A stretch of DNA of 64,000 nt from Pseudomonas sp. UYIF39 (GCF_029963765.1 NZ_JALBYU010000011.1:1-64000), one strand, 5' to 3'; positions 38,974 through 49,028 are shown, counted from the first letter of the stretch. Program-made: numbers and translations. The notes: generated by a model not told the origin, from the letters alone.

Positions 38974-39001
38974 CAGGTTTATAAAGGAAGGTATAAACCT
39001 G
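38974..39001 (+). promoter_or_regulatory. Palindrome upstream of the RND operon
   Basis: CAGGTTTATA-N8-TATAAACCTG is a perfect 10-bp inverted repeat 38 nt upstream of the adaptor start codon. It is the likely operator or transcription start region of the RND operon. The binding protein is unknown; the OmpR-type regulator encoded downstream is a candidate but usually binds direct repeats. Confidence 0.55.
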
Positions 39002-39039
39002 AAAAAATTCCGACCACCCAGACTCGGCGCCCCACTCGC

Positions 39040-40200
39040 ATGCGAATTCAGAAAATACCCACCTTGCTCGCAGCCCTTCTGATCGTTCTGGCAGCGCTGG
39101 GCCTGTGGTACGCCATCAAGCCCGCTACCACCAAACTGACCGCGCCCTCTGCGATCCCCGTTCGGGTAGTGAACGTCACCGAAAAAGACGTCCCCCGCTA
39201 CGTCAGCGGCATCGGCTCAGTGCTGTCGCTGCACAGCGTGGTAGTGCGCCCGCAAATCGACGGTATCCTCACCAGAATCCTGGTCAAGGAAGGCCAACTG
39301 GTGAACAAAGGCGACCTGCTCGCCACCATCGACGACCGCTCGATCCGCGCCAGCCTCGATCAGGCCCGAGCGCAACTCGGCGAAAGTCAGGCGCAATTGC
39401 AAGTCGCACTGGTCAACCTCAAGCGCTACAAGCTATTGAGCGTGGACGACGGCGTTTCCAAACAGACTTATGACCAGCAACAGGCGCTGGTCAACCAACT
39501 CAAAGCTACCGCCCAAGGTAACCAGGCCTCGATCGACGCCGCTCAAGTGCAGCTTTCCTACACACAGATTCGCTCTCCAGTCACCGGCCGCGTCGGTATT
39601 CGCACGGTAGACGAAGGCAACTTCCTGCGCATGACCGACGCTCAAGGCCTGTTCACGGTGACCCAGATCGACCCGATCGCCGTGGAGTTCTCCCTGCCAC
39701 AGCAAATGCTGCCGACCCTGCAGGGGCTGATCAACGATCCGGAACATGCTCAGGTGAAGGCCTACATCGGCGCCGACACTGACGGCGAAACCGGCAATCT
39801 GCTGGGCGAAGGTCATTTGACCCTGATCGACAACCAGATCAACGCCAACACCGGGACCATTCGCGCCAAAGCTGAATTCAACAACCCCGGGCAGAAATTC
39901 TGGCCGGGCCTGCTGGTGACGGTAAAAATTCAGACAGCACTGGATAAAGCTGCGCTGGTGGTGCCGCCCACCGTCGTACAACGCGGTCTCGATCAACATT
40001 TCGTATACCGGGTCAACGGCGACAAGGTCGAAACCGTCACCGTACAAATGGTCTATCAAGGCAGCGGTCAGGACATCATCAAAGGCGTTAAACCGGGCGA
40101 TGTGCTGGTCAGCGACGGCCAGTCGCGACTCAAGCCCGGCTCGACGGTGCATGTAGTGACTGACCCGCCGCAAGTGGTCCAATCGGAGCCGAAACCATGA
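39040..40200 (+). CDS. RND efflux periplasmic adaptor (MdtA-like)
   Basis: The 386-residue membrane-fusion protein has an N-terminal membrane anchor (residues 8-25), a lipoyl/barrel-sandwich domain (VVRPQIDGILTRILVKEGQL), an alpha-hairpin (SLDQARAQLGESQAQLQVAL), and beta-barrel and membrane-proximal domains. Its stop overlaps the pump start by 4 nt. It resembles MdtA/MuxA-type adaptors. Confidence 0.93.
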   Translation: MRIQKIPTLLAALLIVLAALGLWYAIKPATTKLTAPSAIPVRVVNVTEKDVPRYVSGIGSVLSLHSVVVRPQIDGILTRILVKEGQLVNKGDLLATIDDRSIRASLDQARAQLGESQAQLQVALVNLKRYKLLSVDDGVSKQTYDQQQALVNQLKATAQGNQASIDAAQVQLSYTQIRSPVTGRVGIRTVDEGNFLRMTDAQGLFTVTQIDPIAVEFSLPQQMLPTLQGLINDPEHAQVKAYIGADTDGETGNLLGEGHLTLIDNQINANTGTIRAKAEFNNPGQKFWPGLLVTVKIQTALDKAALVVPPTVVQRGLDQHFVYRVNGDKVETVTVQMVYQGSGQDIIKGVKPGDVLVSDGQSRLKPGSTVHVVTDPPQVVQSEPKP

Positions 40201-43200
40201 AGGGCCATGGCTCGATCTCTGCCTGGTGCATCGACCATCCGGTTGCAACGATTCTGCTGACCTTTGCACTGGTGCTGCTCGGTGTCATCGCTTTCCCGCG
40301 CCTGCCCATCGCGCCATTGCCGGAAGCCGAATTCCCCACCATCCAAGTCGCCGCGCAATTGCCCGGTGCCAGCCCGGAGACCATGGCGTCATCGGTGGCC
40401 ACGCCGCTTGAAGTGCAATTCAGCGCCATCCCTGGCGTGACCCAAATGACCTCGAGCAGCGCACTGGGCTCGACCAACCTGACCCTGCAATTCACCCTCG
40501 ACAAAAGCATCGACACCGCTGCTCAGGAAGTACAGGCCGCGATCAACACCGCCGCCGGCAAACTGCCCAAAGACATGCCGACCTTGCCGACCTGGAGGAA
40601 GGTCAACCCGGCCGACAGCCCGGTGCTGATCCTCAGCGTCAACTCGACCCAAATGCCCGGCACCGAACTCAGCGACTTGGTGGAAACCTTGCTCGCCCGT
40701 CAGATCAGCCAGATCGACGGTGTAGGCCAAATCAACATCACCGGTCAGCAACGTCCGGCGATCCGCGTACAGGCCTCGGCCGACAAACTCGCGGCCATCG
40801 GCCTGACACTGGCGGACATTCGTCTGGCCATCCAGAACACCAGCCTCAACCTGGCCAAAGGTGCTTTGTACGGCGAGTCGAGCATTTCGACGCTGTCGAC
40901 CAACGACCAGTTGTTCCATCCTGAGGAATACAGCCAACTCATCGTTTCCTACAAGGACGGTGCCCCGGTTCACCTCAAGGATGTGGCCAAAGTCGTCAAC
41001 GGTTCGGAAGATGCCTACGTGCAAGCCTGGGCCGGTGACAAGCCTGGGGTGAACCTGGTGATTTCCCGGCAACCGGGCGCCAACATCGTCGAAACCGTGG
41101 ATCGCATTCAGGCTGCCTTGCCCGGTCTCGAAGCCATGTTGCCGGCATCGGTGCAGGTCAAGGTGCTGGTCGACCGCACCCAGACCATCCGCGCCTCGCT
41201 GCACGAAGTGGAAGTCACCCTGCTGATAGCGATCATGCTGGTAGTGGCGGTGATGGCGCTGTTCCTGCGCCAATGGTCGGCGACGATGATTGTGTCGGCG
41301 GTGCTGGGTGTTTCGCTGATCACCAGTTTCGCCCTGATGTACATCATGGGTTTCAGCCTGAACAACCTGACGCTGGTGGCGATCGTGGTGGCCGTGGGGT
41401 TTGTGGTCGACGATGCGATTGTGGTGGTGGAGAACATTCACCGTCACCTTGAGGCTGGCGACGGCATGCGCGAGGCGGCGATCAAAGGTGCCGGCGAGAT
41501 TGGTTTCACCGTGGTCTCCATCAGCTTTTCGCTGGTGGCGGCGTTCATTCCGTTGCTGTTCATGGGCGGCGTGGTCGGGCGGCTGTTCAAGGAATTCGCT
41601 CTGACCGCCACTTCGACCATCATGATTTCGGTGGTGGTCTCACTCACGTTGGCGCCGACGCTGGCCGCGCTGTTCATGCGCGCGCCGGTGCATCACGCCC
41701 ACAGCAAACCTACGTTTGGCGAACGCTTGCTGACAGGCTATGAAAAACTTCTGCGCCGCGCCCTCGCCCACCAGAAGCTGATGATCGGGGTGTTCTTCCT
41801 GTCTCTGTGCCTGGCGATTGCCGGTTACATCTTTATCCCCAAGGTTTTTTTTCCGGTGCAAGACACCGGTTTTGTCCTCGGCACCACCGAAGCCGCCGCG
41901 GATATCTCCTACGGCGACATGGTAAAAAAACACCTGGCAATGGCCGAAATCGTCGCCGCGGATCCGGCGGTCGCGGCGTTTTCCCACTCGGTCGGCGTTT
42001 CTGGCAGCAACCAGACCATCGCCAACGGTCGCTTCTGGATCTCCCTGAAAAAACGCGGCGACCGCGACGTCTCCGCCAGCCAGTTCATTGACCGGATTCG
42101 TCCGCAACTGATGAAAGTCCCGGGCATCGTGCTGTACCTGCGCGCCGGCCAAGACATCAACCTCAGTTCCGGCCCGAGCCGCGCCCAGTACCAATACGTG
42201 CTCAAGAGCAACGACGGTGCAGTCCTCAGCACCTGGACCCAGCGCCTCACGGAAAAACTGCGCAGTAACCCGGCGTTCCGTGACATTTCCAATGACCTGC
42301 AACTGGGCGGCAGCATCACCCACATCAACATCGACCGCAGCGCCGCGGCCCGATTCGGCCTGACCGCCAGTGATGTCGATGAAGCGCTGTACGACGCCTT
42401 CGGCCAGCGGCAGATCAACGAGTTCCAGACGCAGATCAACCAGTACAACGTGATTCTGGAACTGGATACCAAGCAGCGCGGCAAGGCCGAAAGCCTCAAC
42501 TATTTCTACCTGCGCTCGCCCCTGAGCGGGGAAATGGTGCCGCTGTCAGCGCTGGCGAAATTCGATGCGCCGACCGTGGGTCCGCTGTCCATTGCCCATG
42601 ACGGCATGTTCCCGGCCGCCAACCTGTCGTTCAATCTGGCGCCCGGTGTGGCGCTGGGCGATGCGGTGATCATGCTCAACCAGGCCAAGGCTGAAATCGG
42701 CATGCCGGCCGCCATGAGCGGCAACTTCCAGGGCGCGGCCCAGGCGTTCCAGAGCTCGCTGGCCAGCCAACCGTGGTTGATCCTGGCGGCGCTGGTGGCG
42801 GTGTATATCATTCTCGGCGTGCTTTACGAGAGCTTCGTGCATCCGCTGACCATCATCTCGACGCTGCCGTCGGCGGGACTCGGCGCGGTGATCATGTTGT
42901 GGATTTGCGGCCAGGACTTTTCGATCATGGCGCTGATCGGGCTGGTGCTGCTGATCGGGATCGTGAAGAAGAACGGCATCCTGATGACCGACTTCGCGCT
43001 CGAAGCGCAACGCAAGGGCGGGCTGCCGCCGGAAGAAGCGATCTACCAGGCCTGTATCACACGGTTCCGGCCGATCATCATGACCACCCTCGCCGCCCTG
43101 CTCGGCGCGCTGCCATTGATGCTCGGTTACGGCACCGGCGCCGAACTGCGCCAGCCCTTGGGGATCGCGGTGGTCGGCGGCTTGCTGGTGAGCCAGGCGC

Positions 43201-43298
43201 TGACGTTGTTCACCACTCCGGTCATATACTTGTGGCTTGAGCGGCTTTTCCATAAGCCCAAACCCGCACCGATGCCGGCGCTGGCAACCACAGACTGA
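40197..43298 (+). CDS. RND efflux pump permease (MdtB/MdtC-like)
   Basis: The 1033-residue inner-membrane pump has 12 predicted helices and two large periplasmic loops. The proton-relay aspartates are in VVDDAIVVVENI (Asp405 and Asp406), with a lysine in LLIGIVKKNGILMTDF. It resembles MdtB/MdtC/MuxB more than AcrB. Only one permease gene is present, unlike the paired MdtBC or MuxBC systems, and no outer-membrane channel gene adjoins. The substrate is unknown. Confidence 0.93.
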   Translation: MKGHGSISAWCIDHPVATILLTFALVLLGVIAFPRLPIAPLPEAEFPTIQVAAQLPGASPETMASSVATPLEVQFSAIPGVTQMTSSSALGSTNLTLQFTLDKSIDTAAQEVQAAINTAAGKLPKDMPTLPTWRKVNPADSPVLILSVNSTQMPGTELSDLVETLLARQISQIDGVGQINITGQQRPAIRVQASADKLAAIGLTLADIRLAIQNTSLNLAKGALYGESSISTLSTNDQLFHPEEYSQLIVSYKDGAPVHLKDVAKVVNGSEDAYVQAWAGDKPGVNLVISRQPGANIVETVDRIQAALPGLEAMLPASVQVKVLVDRTQTIRASLHEVEVTLLIAIMLVVAVMALFLRQWSATMIVSAVLGVSLITSFALMYIMGFSLNNLTLVAIVVAVGFVVDDAIVVVENIHRHLEAGDGMREAAIKGAGEIGFTVVSISFSLVAAFIPLLFMGGVVGRLFKEFALTATSTIMISVVVSLTLAPTLAALFMRAPVHHAHSKPTFGERLLTGYEKLLRRALAHQKLMIGVFFLSLCLAIAGYIFIPKVFFPVQDTGFVLGTTEAAADISYGDMVKKHLAMAEIVAADPAVAAFSHSVGVSGSNQTIANGRFWISLKKRGDRDVSASQFIDRIRPQLMKVPGIVLYLRAGQDINLSSGPSRAQYQYVLKSNDGAVLSTWTQRLTEKLRSNPAFRDISNDLQLGGSITHINIDRSAAARFGLTASDVDEALYDAFGQRQINEFQTQINQYNVILELDTKQRGKAESLNYFYLRSPLSGEMVPLSALAKFDAPTVGPLSIAHDGMFPAANLSFNLAPGVALGDAVIMLNQAKAEIGMPAAMSGNFQGAAQAFQSSLASQPWLILAALVAVYIILGVLYESFVHPLTIISTLPSAGLGAVIMLWICGQDFSIMALIGLVLLIGIVKKNGILMTDFALEAQRKGGLPPEEAIYQACITRFRPIIMTTLAALLGALPLMLGYGTGAELRQPLGIAVVGGLLVSQALTLFTTPVIYLWLERLFHKPKPAPMPALATTD

Positions 43299-43307
43299 GG
43301 CGGGGTC

Positions 43308-43985
43308 ATGCGCGTTCTGATTATCGAAGACGAGGAAAAAACCGCGGATTATCTGCACCGCGGTCTGACGGAACAGGGTTACACCGTGGACCTGGCGCGC
43401 GACGGCGTTGAAGGCCTGCACCTGGCGCTGGAAAGCGACTACGCGGTGATCGTCCTCGACGTCATGCTGCCGGGCCTCGACGGCTTCGGCGTTTTGCGCG
43501 CGTTGCGTGCGCGCAAGCAAACCCCGGTGATCATGCTCACCGCCCGCGAGCGTGTGGAAGATCGCATCAAAGGCCTGCGCGACGGTGCCGACGATTACCT
43601 TGGCAAACCGTTTTCCTTTCTGGAACTGGTGGCGCGCCTTCAGGCGTTGACGCGTCGCAGCGGTGGCCACGAACCGGTGCAGGTGAGCATCGCCGACCTG
43701 TGGATAGATTTGATCAGCCGCAAAGCCACCCGCGCCGGCACGCGCCTGGACCTGACCGCCAAGGAGTTCTCGCTATTGAGCGTGCTGGCCCGCCGTCAGG
43801 GTGAAATCCTGTCGAAAACCGCCATCGCCGAAATGGTTTGGGACATCAATTTCGACAGCGACGCGAATGTCGTCGAAGTTGCGATCAAACGCCTGCGCGC
43901 CAAGCTCGACGGGCCGTTCGACGAGAAACTGCTGCACACGATTCGTGGCATGGGTTATGTGCTGGAGAGCCGTGGTGTCCAGTAA
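43308..43985 (+). CDS. OmpR-family response regulator
   Basis: The 225-residue protein has a receiver domain (acidic pair in LIIEDEE, phosphoacceptor Asp51 in VLDVMLPGLDG, Lys in GKPFSF) and a winged-helix C-domain (SLLSVLARRQGEILSKTAIA). It resembles the CusR/CopR/IrlR class, which often control metal or drug efflux. It follows the RND pump by 9 nt and overlaps the sensor gene, so it likely regulates the operon. Confidence 0.95.
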   Translation: MRVLIIEDEEKTADYLHRGLTEQGYTVDLARDGVEGLHLALESDYAVIVLDVMLPGLDGFGVLRALRARKQTPVIMLTARERVEDRIKGLRDGADDYLGKPFSFLELVARLQALTRRSGGHEPVQVSIADLWIDLISRKATRAGTRLDLTAKEFSLLSVLARRQGEILSKTAIAEMVWDINFDSDANVVEVAIKRLRAKLDGPFDEKLLHTIRGMGYVLESRGVQ

Positions 43986-45339
43986 TTCGATTGCCCTGCG
44001 CCTCAGTGGGATGTTCACGCTGGTGGCGCTTTTGGTGTTTCTATTGATCGGCTGGGCGCTGTATCAACAGGTCGATAAAGGCCTGGGTTTGCTGCCCGAG
44101 GCTGAACTGGACGCGCGCTACAGCGTGCTCGAGTCCACCGTCGGCCGTTATGGCACGCCCGAGCATTGGGTGAAGATCAACAACAAGCTCAAACTGCTCG
44201 GCGAAGAAGACAAGCGCATCAGCTTCTGGATCATCAGCGGTGATCCGCACTACGAATACGGCAACCTGACGCCGCAGGTCCGCGCCTTTGCCGAAGGGCC
44301 GCTGGGCATGCGCGACTTGAATCTGCCAAATCAGCCTTATCCGCTGAAAGTGCTAGTCAGCCAGTTCCCGGCCAAGGACCAGCGCCCGCCGTTGCGCTTC
44401 ATGATCGGCATCGACACCGAGACGTTTTTGCAGACTCAACATCATCTGCTGATTGCCCTGATCAGCCTGGCGATCATCGGCGTGTTGCTGGCGTCGGCCC
44501 TCGGTTATTGGGTGGCGCGGATCGGCCTCAAGCCGCTGATCAAGTTGTCCCAGGAAGCCCAGCGGCTGGCACCGCCGTTGTTGTCCGGTCGCCTGCAATT
44601 ATCGCCGCTGCCGCCGGAACTGAATCAGTTCGTCAATTCGTTTAACTCGACACTGGAGCGGGTCGAAGAGGCTTACTCGCGCCTTGAGTCGTTCAACGCG
44701 GACGTGGCCCATGAACTGCGCTCGCCCCTTACCAATCTGATCGGCCAGACCCAAGTTGCGCTGACCCGCGGGCGATCCGCCGAACACTACTTTGAAGTAC
44801 TGCAATCGAACCTTGAAGAGCTTGAGCGGCTGCGTTCGATCATCAACGACATGCTGTTTCTCGCCAGCGCGGATCAGGGCAGCAAAGCCACCAAACTGAC
44901 GTCCACCTCACTGGCCGACGAGGTGGCGACGACGCTGGAATATCTGGATTTCATTCTTGAAGACGCGCAGGTTCAGGTGCGGGTCAGTGGTGATGCCCAA
45001 GTGCGGATCGAGATTGCTCATCTGCGCCGGGCGTTGATTAATCTGCTGAGCAATGCGGTGCAGCACACCGAGCCTGGGCAGGTGATTGAGGTGCGGATCG
45101 AGGTTGAGGAGCATCAGGTCAGCATCGGGGTTGCGAACCCTGGGTCGCCGATTGCCAGCGAACATTTGCCGCGGTTGTTTGAGCGCTTTTATCGGGTGGA
45201 TGCGTCGCGCAGCAACAGTGGCAACAACCATGGGTTGGGGTTGGCGATCGTCAAGGCGATTGCGCTGATGCACGGCGGAGATGTGTTTGTGCGCAGTGAT
45301 CACGGTATGAATACCTTCGGAATTCACCTCCCTGTCTGA
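43975..45339 (+). CDS. CusS-like sensor histidine kinase
   Basis: The 454-residue protein has two membrane helices (about residues 10-30 and 160-180), a periplasmic sensor loop, HAMP, the H-box AHELRSPLTN with His246, and a HATPase domain ending in GLGLAIVKAIALMHGG. The start is GTG at 43975 (an adjacent GTG at 43972 is possible), overlapping the regulator by 11 nt. It belongs to the heavy-metal sensor kinase family, but the signal is not proven. Confidence 0.92.
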   Translation: MSSNSIALRLSGMFTLVALLVFLLIGWALYQQVDKGLGLLPEAELDARYSVLESTVGRYGTPEHWVKINNKLKLLGEEDKRISFWIISGDPHYEYGNLTPQVRAFAEGPLGMRDLNLPNQPYPLKVLVSQFPAKDQRPPLRFMIGIDTETFLQTQHHLLIALISLAIIGVLLASALGYWVARIGLKPLIKLSQEAQRLAPPLLSGRLQLSPLPPELNQFVNSFNSTLERVEEAYSRLESFNADVAHELRSPLTNLIGQTQVALTRGRSAEHYFEVLQSNLEELERLRSIINDMLFLASADQGSKATKLTSTSLADEVATTLEYLDFILEDAQVQVRVSGDAQVRIEIAHLRRALINLLSNAVQHTEPGQVIEVRIEVEEHQVSIGVANPGSPIASEHLPRLFERFYRVDASRSNSGNNHGLGLAIVKAIALMHGGDVFVRSDHGMNTFGIHLPV

Positions 45340-45351
45340 TCCAATCCGACC

Positions 45352-45518
45352 CTCTGTGGCAAGGGGACTCTGTGGTGAAAGGGCTTCTGTGGCGAGGGGA
45401 CTTGTCCCCGTTGGGCTGCGGAGCGGCCCCAAAAATCTATAGCGTTACCGAAATCCTGCCAGCGCTGCGCACTGAAACGGGGACAAGCCCCCTCGCCACA
45501 GAGTCCCCTCGCCACAGG
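45352..45518. repeat. Long REPIN-like element, GTGGCGAGGGG class
   Basis: CTCTGTGGCAAGGGGACTC and related words repeat in tandem at the left; GGGACAAGCCCCCTCGCCAC and CCCCTCGCCACAGG repeat at the right, giving nested inverted arms across about 165 bp, with a central GCTGCGGAGCGGCCCC loop shared with 15933-16032. It fills most of the 313-bp gap after the kinase gene. Confidence 0.8.
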
Positions 45519-45652
45519 ATTTTGTTCACTCCGGCTATCTACTGTTGCTTTAAGCGCAACAGTCCTTTCATGAATCCGCTCTTTTTCCCCTCTCCAATCC
45601 CCCTTATCTTTGCCGCACCAAACAGCACTTGCCAAGCAAGAAGGTTTTAAAG

Positions 45653-45877
45653 ATGTCCAACACTATGGGTATTGCCAGCGCTTTCGTTTTGTCCTCTTTG
45701 TTTATGTCTCCGTTCGCCATCGCTGAAGAGTCGCAGACGTTCGTCGCGCAAAAATCCGCACGCGCTGCTGCATTCGAACAGTATCAGAGCGAAATGACGG
45801 CCAAGGCTCATGGAGCTGCGCAAACCCCTCAAGCGTCGGCCATTCAGGCCAAGCCAACGGTTGAGAAAGACAGCTGA
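45653..45877 (+). CDS. Small exported protein downstream of the two-component system
   Basis: The 74-residue precursor begins MSNTMGIASAFVLSSLFMSP and has a signal peptide with probable cleavage at FAIA (about residue 24). The mature part, about 50 residues, is Ala/Gln-rich and hydrophilic. AGAAGG 9-10 nt upstream supports the start. A terminator follows. The family is not recognised; small secreted proteins of this type are often found near Pseudomonas sensor kinase genes. Confidence 0.7.
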   Translation: MSNTMGIASAFVLSSLFMSPFAIAEESQTFVAQKSARAAAFEQYQSEMTAKAHGAAQTPQASAIQAKPTVEKDS

Positions 45878-45943
45878 TTGCCCAGTATCACTCTGTTTTC
45901 CTCGACACTTTTCATCGGCTCTTCCCTTTGAAAAGTTGTCTTC

Positions 45944-45972
45944 AAAGCCGCTGCCATCAGCGGCTTTTTTTC
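45944..45972 (+). terminator. Intrinsic terminator
   Basis: AAAGCCGCTG and CAGCGGCTTT with a CCAT loop are followed by a T run, 66 nt after the small exported gene. Confidence 0.92.
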
Positions 45973-46072
45973 GTTATGGTTTTAAACAGCCTTAGTTCAT
46001 ATCCCCTAACAACAAACATCCTGAGTTTCAAAACAATGAGGTTCTTAGTTGACCAAATGAGCTTTACCGTTA

Positions 46073-46367
46073 GTGCGACCCCCTCTTAGATTCAGTCCGT
46101 CATTCATTGCAATTACTGCAACGGTGGCGCTTGCTGCTCACGCCGCAGATGACTCTAGCGCTCGGCAATTCCCAGCAATATTCGGACTTCAACGGCCCGA
46201 ACGAACGCTCATGGAAACTCAAGTATGTGGTTCAGGACGGCAAGGCCAAAAACCTGGCGCTGCGCCTGCAATGGGCGAGCAACCGTGGCGGCAATGGCCA
46301 CGGCGCGGTGGATCAGGACACCGATGAATATCGGGTGATCGTCGACTACCCGCGCAATGTCTTCTAA
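46073..46367 (+). pseudogene. OprD-family porin remnant with internal deletion
   Basis: In one frame from about 46073 a signal-peptide-like stretch reads FIAITATVALAAHAADDSSA. In another frame from about 46160, the sequence reads NSQQYSDFNGPNERSWKLKY and continues to DEYRVIVDYPRNVF and a stop, the hallmark C-terminal strands of OprD-type porins. The roughly 1.2 kb that would encode the barrel is missing and the two parts are out of frame. It is a decayed gene, formed by one deletion or several. Confidence 0.75.
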
Positions 46368-46379
46368 GCTTCAATAAGT

Positions 46380-46412
46380 AAAAGGCCAGCATGTTTTGCT
46401 GGCCTTTTTTTT
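46380..46412 (+). terminator. Intrinsic terminator after the porin remnant
   Basis: AAAGGCCAGCA and TGCTGGCCTTT pair with a short TGTTT loop and are followed by a long T run. It fits the expected end of an oprD transcript and survives although the gene is decayed. The following 100 bases to the next gene show nothing further. Confidence 0.92.
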
Positions 46413-46514
46413 ATCCGGGATTTATACAGGCGCTCCGAACGCAAACGGTTTCTGGGATTCTGCCTGAGTCTTGCAAAACACTTTCATAACGCCGCATTAG
46501 CAGAAGTCAGAACC

Positions 46515-48011
46515 ATGAGTGTGAGCAGTGCAACATCTCACCATCCGATCCGGTCGACGCGATCGGAACGGCTTCTGGTTCTCGGCAGTTTGCTGCTGGT
46601 GATTGCGATATTGAGCATCGTGGCGTTCCTGCTCATTCGCGAACGCGCCAATGCTGAACAGTCTGCCACTCGCGCAGCAACCAATATCGTGCAATTGATC
46701 GACGCCGATGTGCTGCGCAATGTCGAACTCTATGACCTGTCCTTGCTCGGCTTGATCGCTGCCTCCCAGCGTGAAGACCTCAAGAACGTTTCCCCTGCCA
46801 TCCGCCATCTGGCCTTGTTTGACCGTGCCGCTGCCGCGCCGTACAAGGGCGACATTTTGTTGCTGGACAACAAGGGCGACGTGATCGCCGACTCGGCCTC
46901 GGTAGAGCCCAGAAAGGGCAATTTTGCTGACCGCGAATACTTTCAGTCGCACGTGAACAATCGCGACCCGAGCATGCTCATCAGCCGTCCCTTCCGTTCC
47001 AGACAGGCTGAACATGAATGGCGAATCAGCTTCAGTCGCCGGGTCAGCGGCTCACAGGGCGAATTTCTTGGCGTGGCCGAAGCCGCCATGCGCTTGAGTT
47101 ATTTCGATCAGCTGTTCAACAGCTTGAGCATCGGTCGTGACAGTTCGGTCAACCTGATCAGCTCGGACGGGATTCTTCTGGCCCAGGAGCCCCGCTTGGC
47201 CGAAGAGTTGATTGGCAAGGACTTCAGCAGCCGTCCCAACTTTCAGCGCATCGTCAAAGAAGGCAACGGCAGCTTCACCAGTGTTTCAAGCCAGTACAAG
47301 GACAAACGCCTGTATACGTTCTCCAAGGTGGGAAACTTGCCGTTGATCGTTATCGCTGCACTGTCCAGTGATGAAGTGTTTGCCTCGTGGAAGCGCACGG
47401 CGGTAGTGGTTAGCGTGGCGACTATTGCGCTGTGCATCAGCTTGCTCTGGCTGACTTGGCTGCTCAGCCGGGAACTGCGCCTGCGCCACAACGCCGAACA
47501 GGAACTGGCGCAACTGGCGGCCACCGATGCCTTGACCGGCCTGGCCAACCGCCGAACGCTGGATCAGGTCCTGCGTCATGAGTGGTTCCGCGCTCAACGT
47601 TCCGGCCAGCCATTGTCGCTGCTGATGATTGATGCCGACCACTTCAAGGCGTTCAACGATCGACATGGGCATCAGGGTGGCGATGATGCCTTGCGCTCGG
47701 TGGCCAAGGTGATCTCCGACAATGTGAGGCGACCAGCGGATTTGGTCGCCCGTTACGGCGGCGAAGAGTTCTCGGTGATTCTCGCGGAAACCGACAGCCA
47801 GGGTGCGCAACAGATTGCCGAACACATCCGAGCGACAGTGGAGCAGTTGCCGCTGGTGCCAGGTGCCGAGTCGCCGATTACTGTCAGTATCGGTATCAGT
47901 ACCTGGACCACTTCCTTCGAGATAAGTCTGGAACAGCTACTGTTCGCAGCGGACAAGGCGCTGTATCAGGCCAAGGAAAGTGGGCGTAACCGGGTGGTTG
48001 CTGCGGATTGA
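46515..48011 (+). CDS. Membrane diguanylate cyclase with Cache-type sensor
   Basis: The 498-residue protein makes cyclic di-GMP. It has an N-terminal membrane helix (about 19-42), a periplasmic dCache/PDC-type sensor domain (about 50-285), a second helix (about 290-320), and a GGDEF domain with active site GGEEF (415-419). An inhibitory I-site RxxD (RPAD, 406-409) is intact, five residues upstream. No EAL domain is present. The ligand is unknown. Converges on lpxC at a shared terminator. Confidence 0.93.
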   Translation: MSVSSATSHHPIRSTRSERLLVLGSLLLVIAILSIVAFLLIRERANAEQSATRAATNIVQLIDADVLRNVELYDLSLLGLIAASQREDLKNVSPAIRHLALFDRAAAAPYKGDILLLDNKGDVIADSASVEPRKGNFADREYFQSHVNNRDPSMLISRPFRSRQAEHEWRISFSRRVSGSQGEFLGVAEAAMRLSYFDQLFNSLSIGRDSSVNLISSDGILLAQEPRLAEELIGKDFSSRPNFQRIVKEGNGSFTSVSSQYKDKRLYTFSKVGNLPLIVIAALSSDEVFASWKRTAVVVSVATIALCISLLWLTWLLSRELRLRHNAEQELAQLAATDALTGLANRRTLDQVLRHEWFRAQRSGQPLSLLMIDADHFKAFNDRHGHQGGDDALRSVAKVISDNVRRPADLVARYGGEEFSVILAETDSQGAQQIAEHIRATVEQLPLVPGAESPITVSIGISTWTTSFEISLEQLLFAADKALYQAKESGRNRVVAAD

Positions 48012-48025
48012 GGCCTTTCCCGCAG

Positions 48026-48062
48026 GCATAAAAAAAGGCCACCCGAAGGCAGCCTTTAAAAA
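48026..48062. terminator. Shared terminator between the DGC gene and lpxC
   Basis: On the minus strand AAAGGCTGCC-TTCG-GGTGGCCTTT forms a 10-bp stem with a stable TTCG loop, followed by a T run. A run of A/T on the other side gives a U tract for the plus strand as well. Confidence 0.9.
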
Positions 48063-48080
48063 ACTAGAGAGGTTTTTTAC

Positions 48081-49028
<948 letters not shown>

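Noticed and set aside
38769-38984. 71-codon open frame upstream of the RND adaptor
   Set aside because: It lies in repeat-like DNA, includes a REP-arm fragment, and ends inside the palindrome; unlikely to be a gene.
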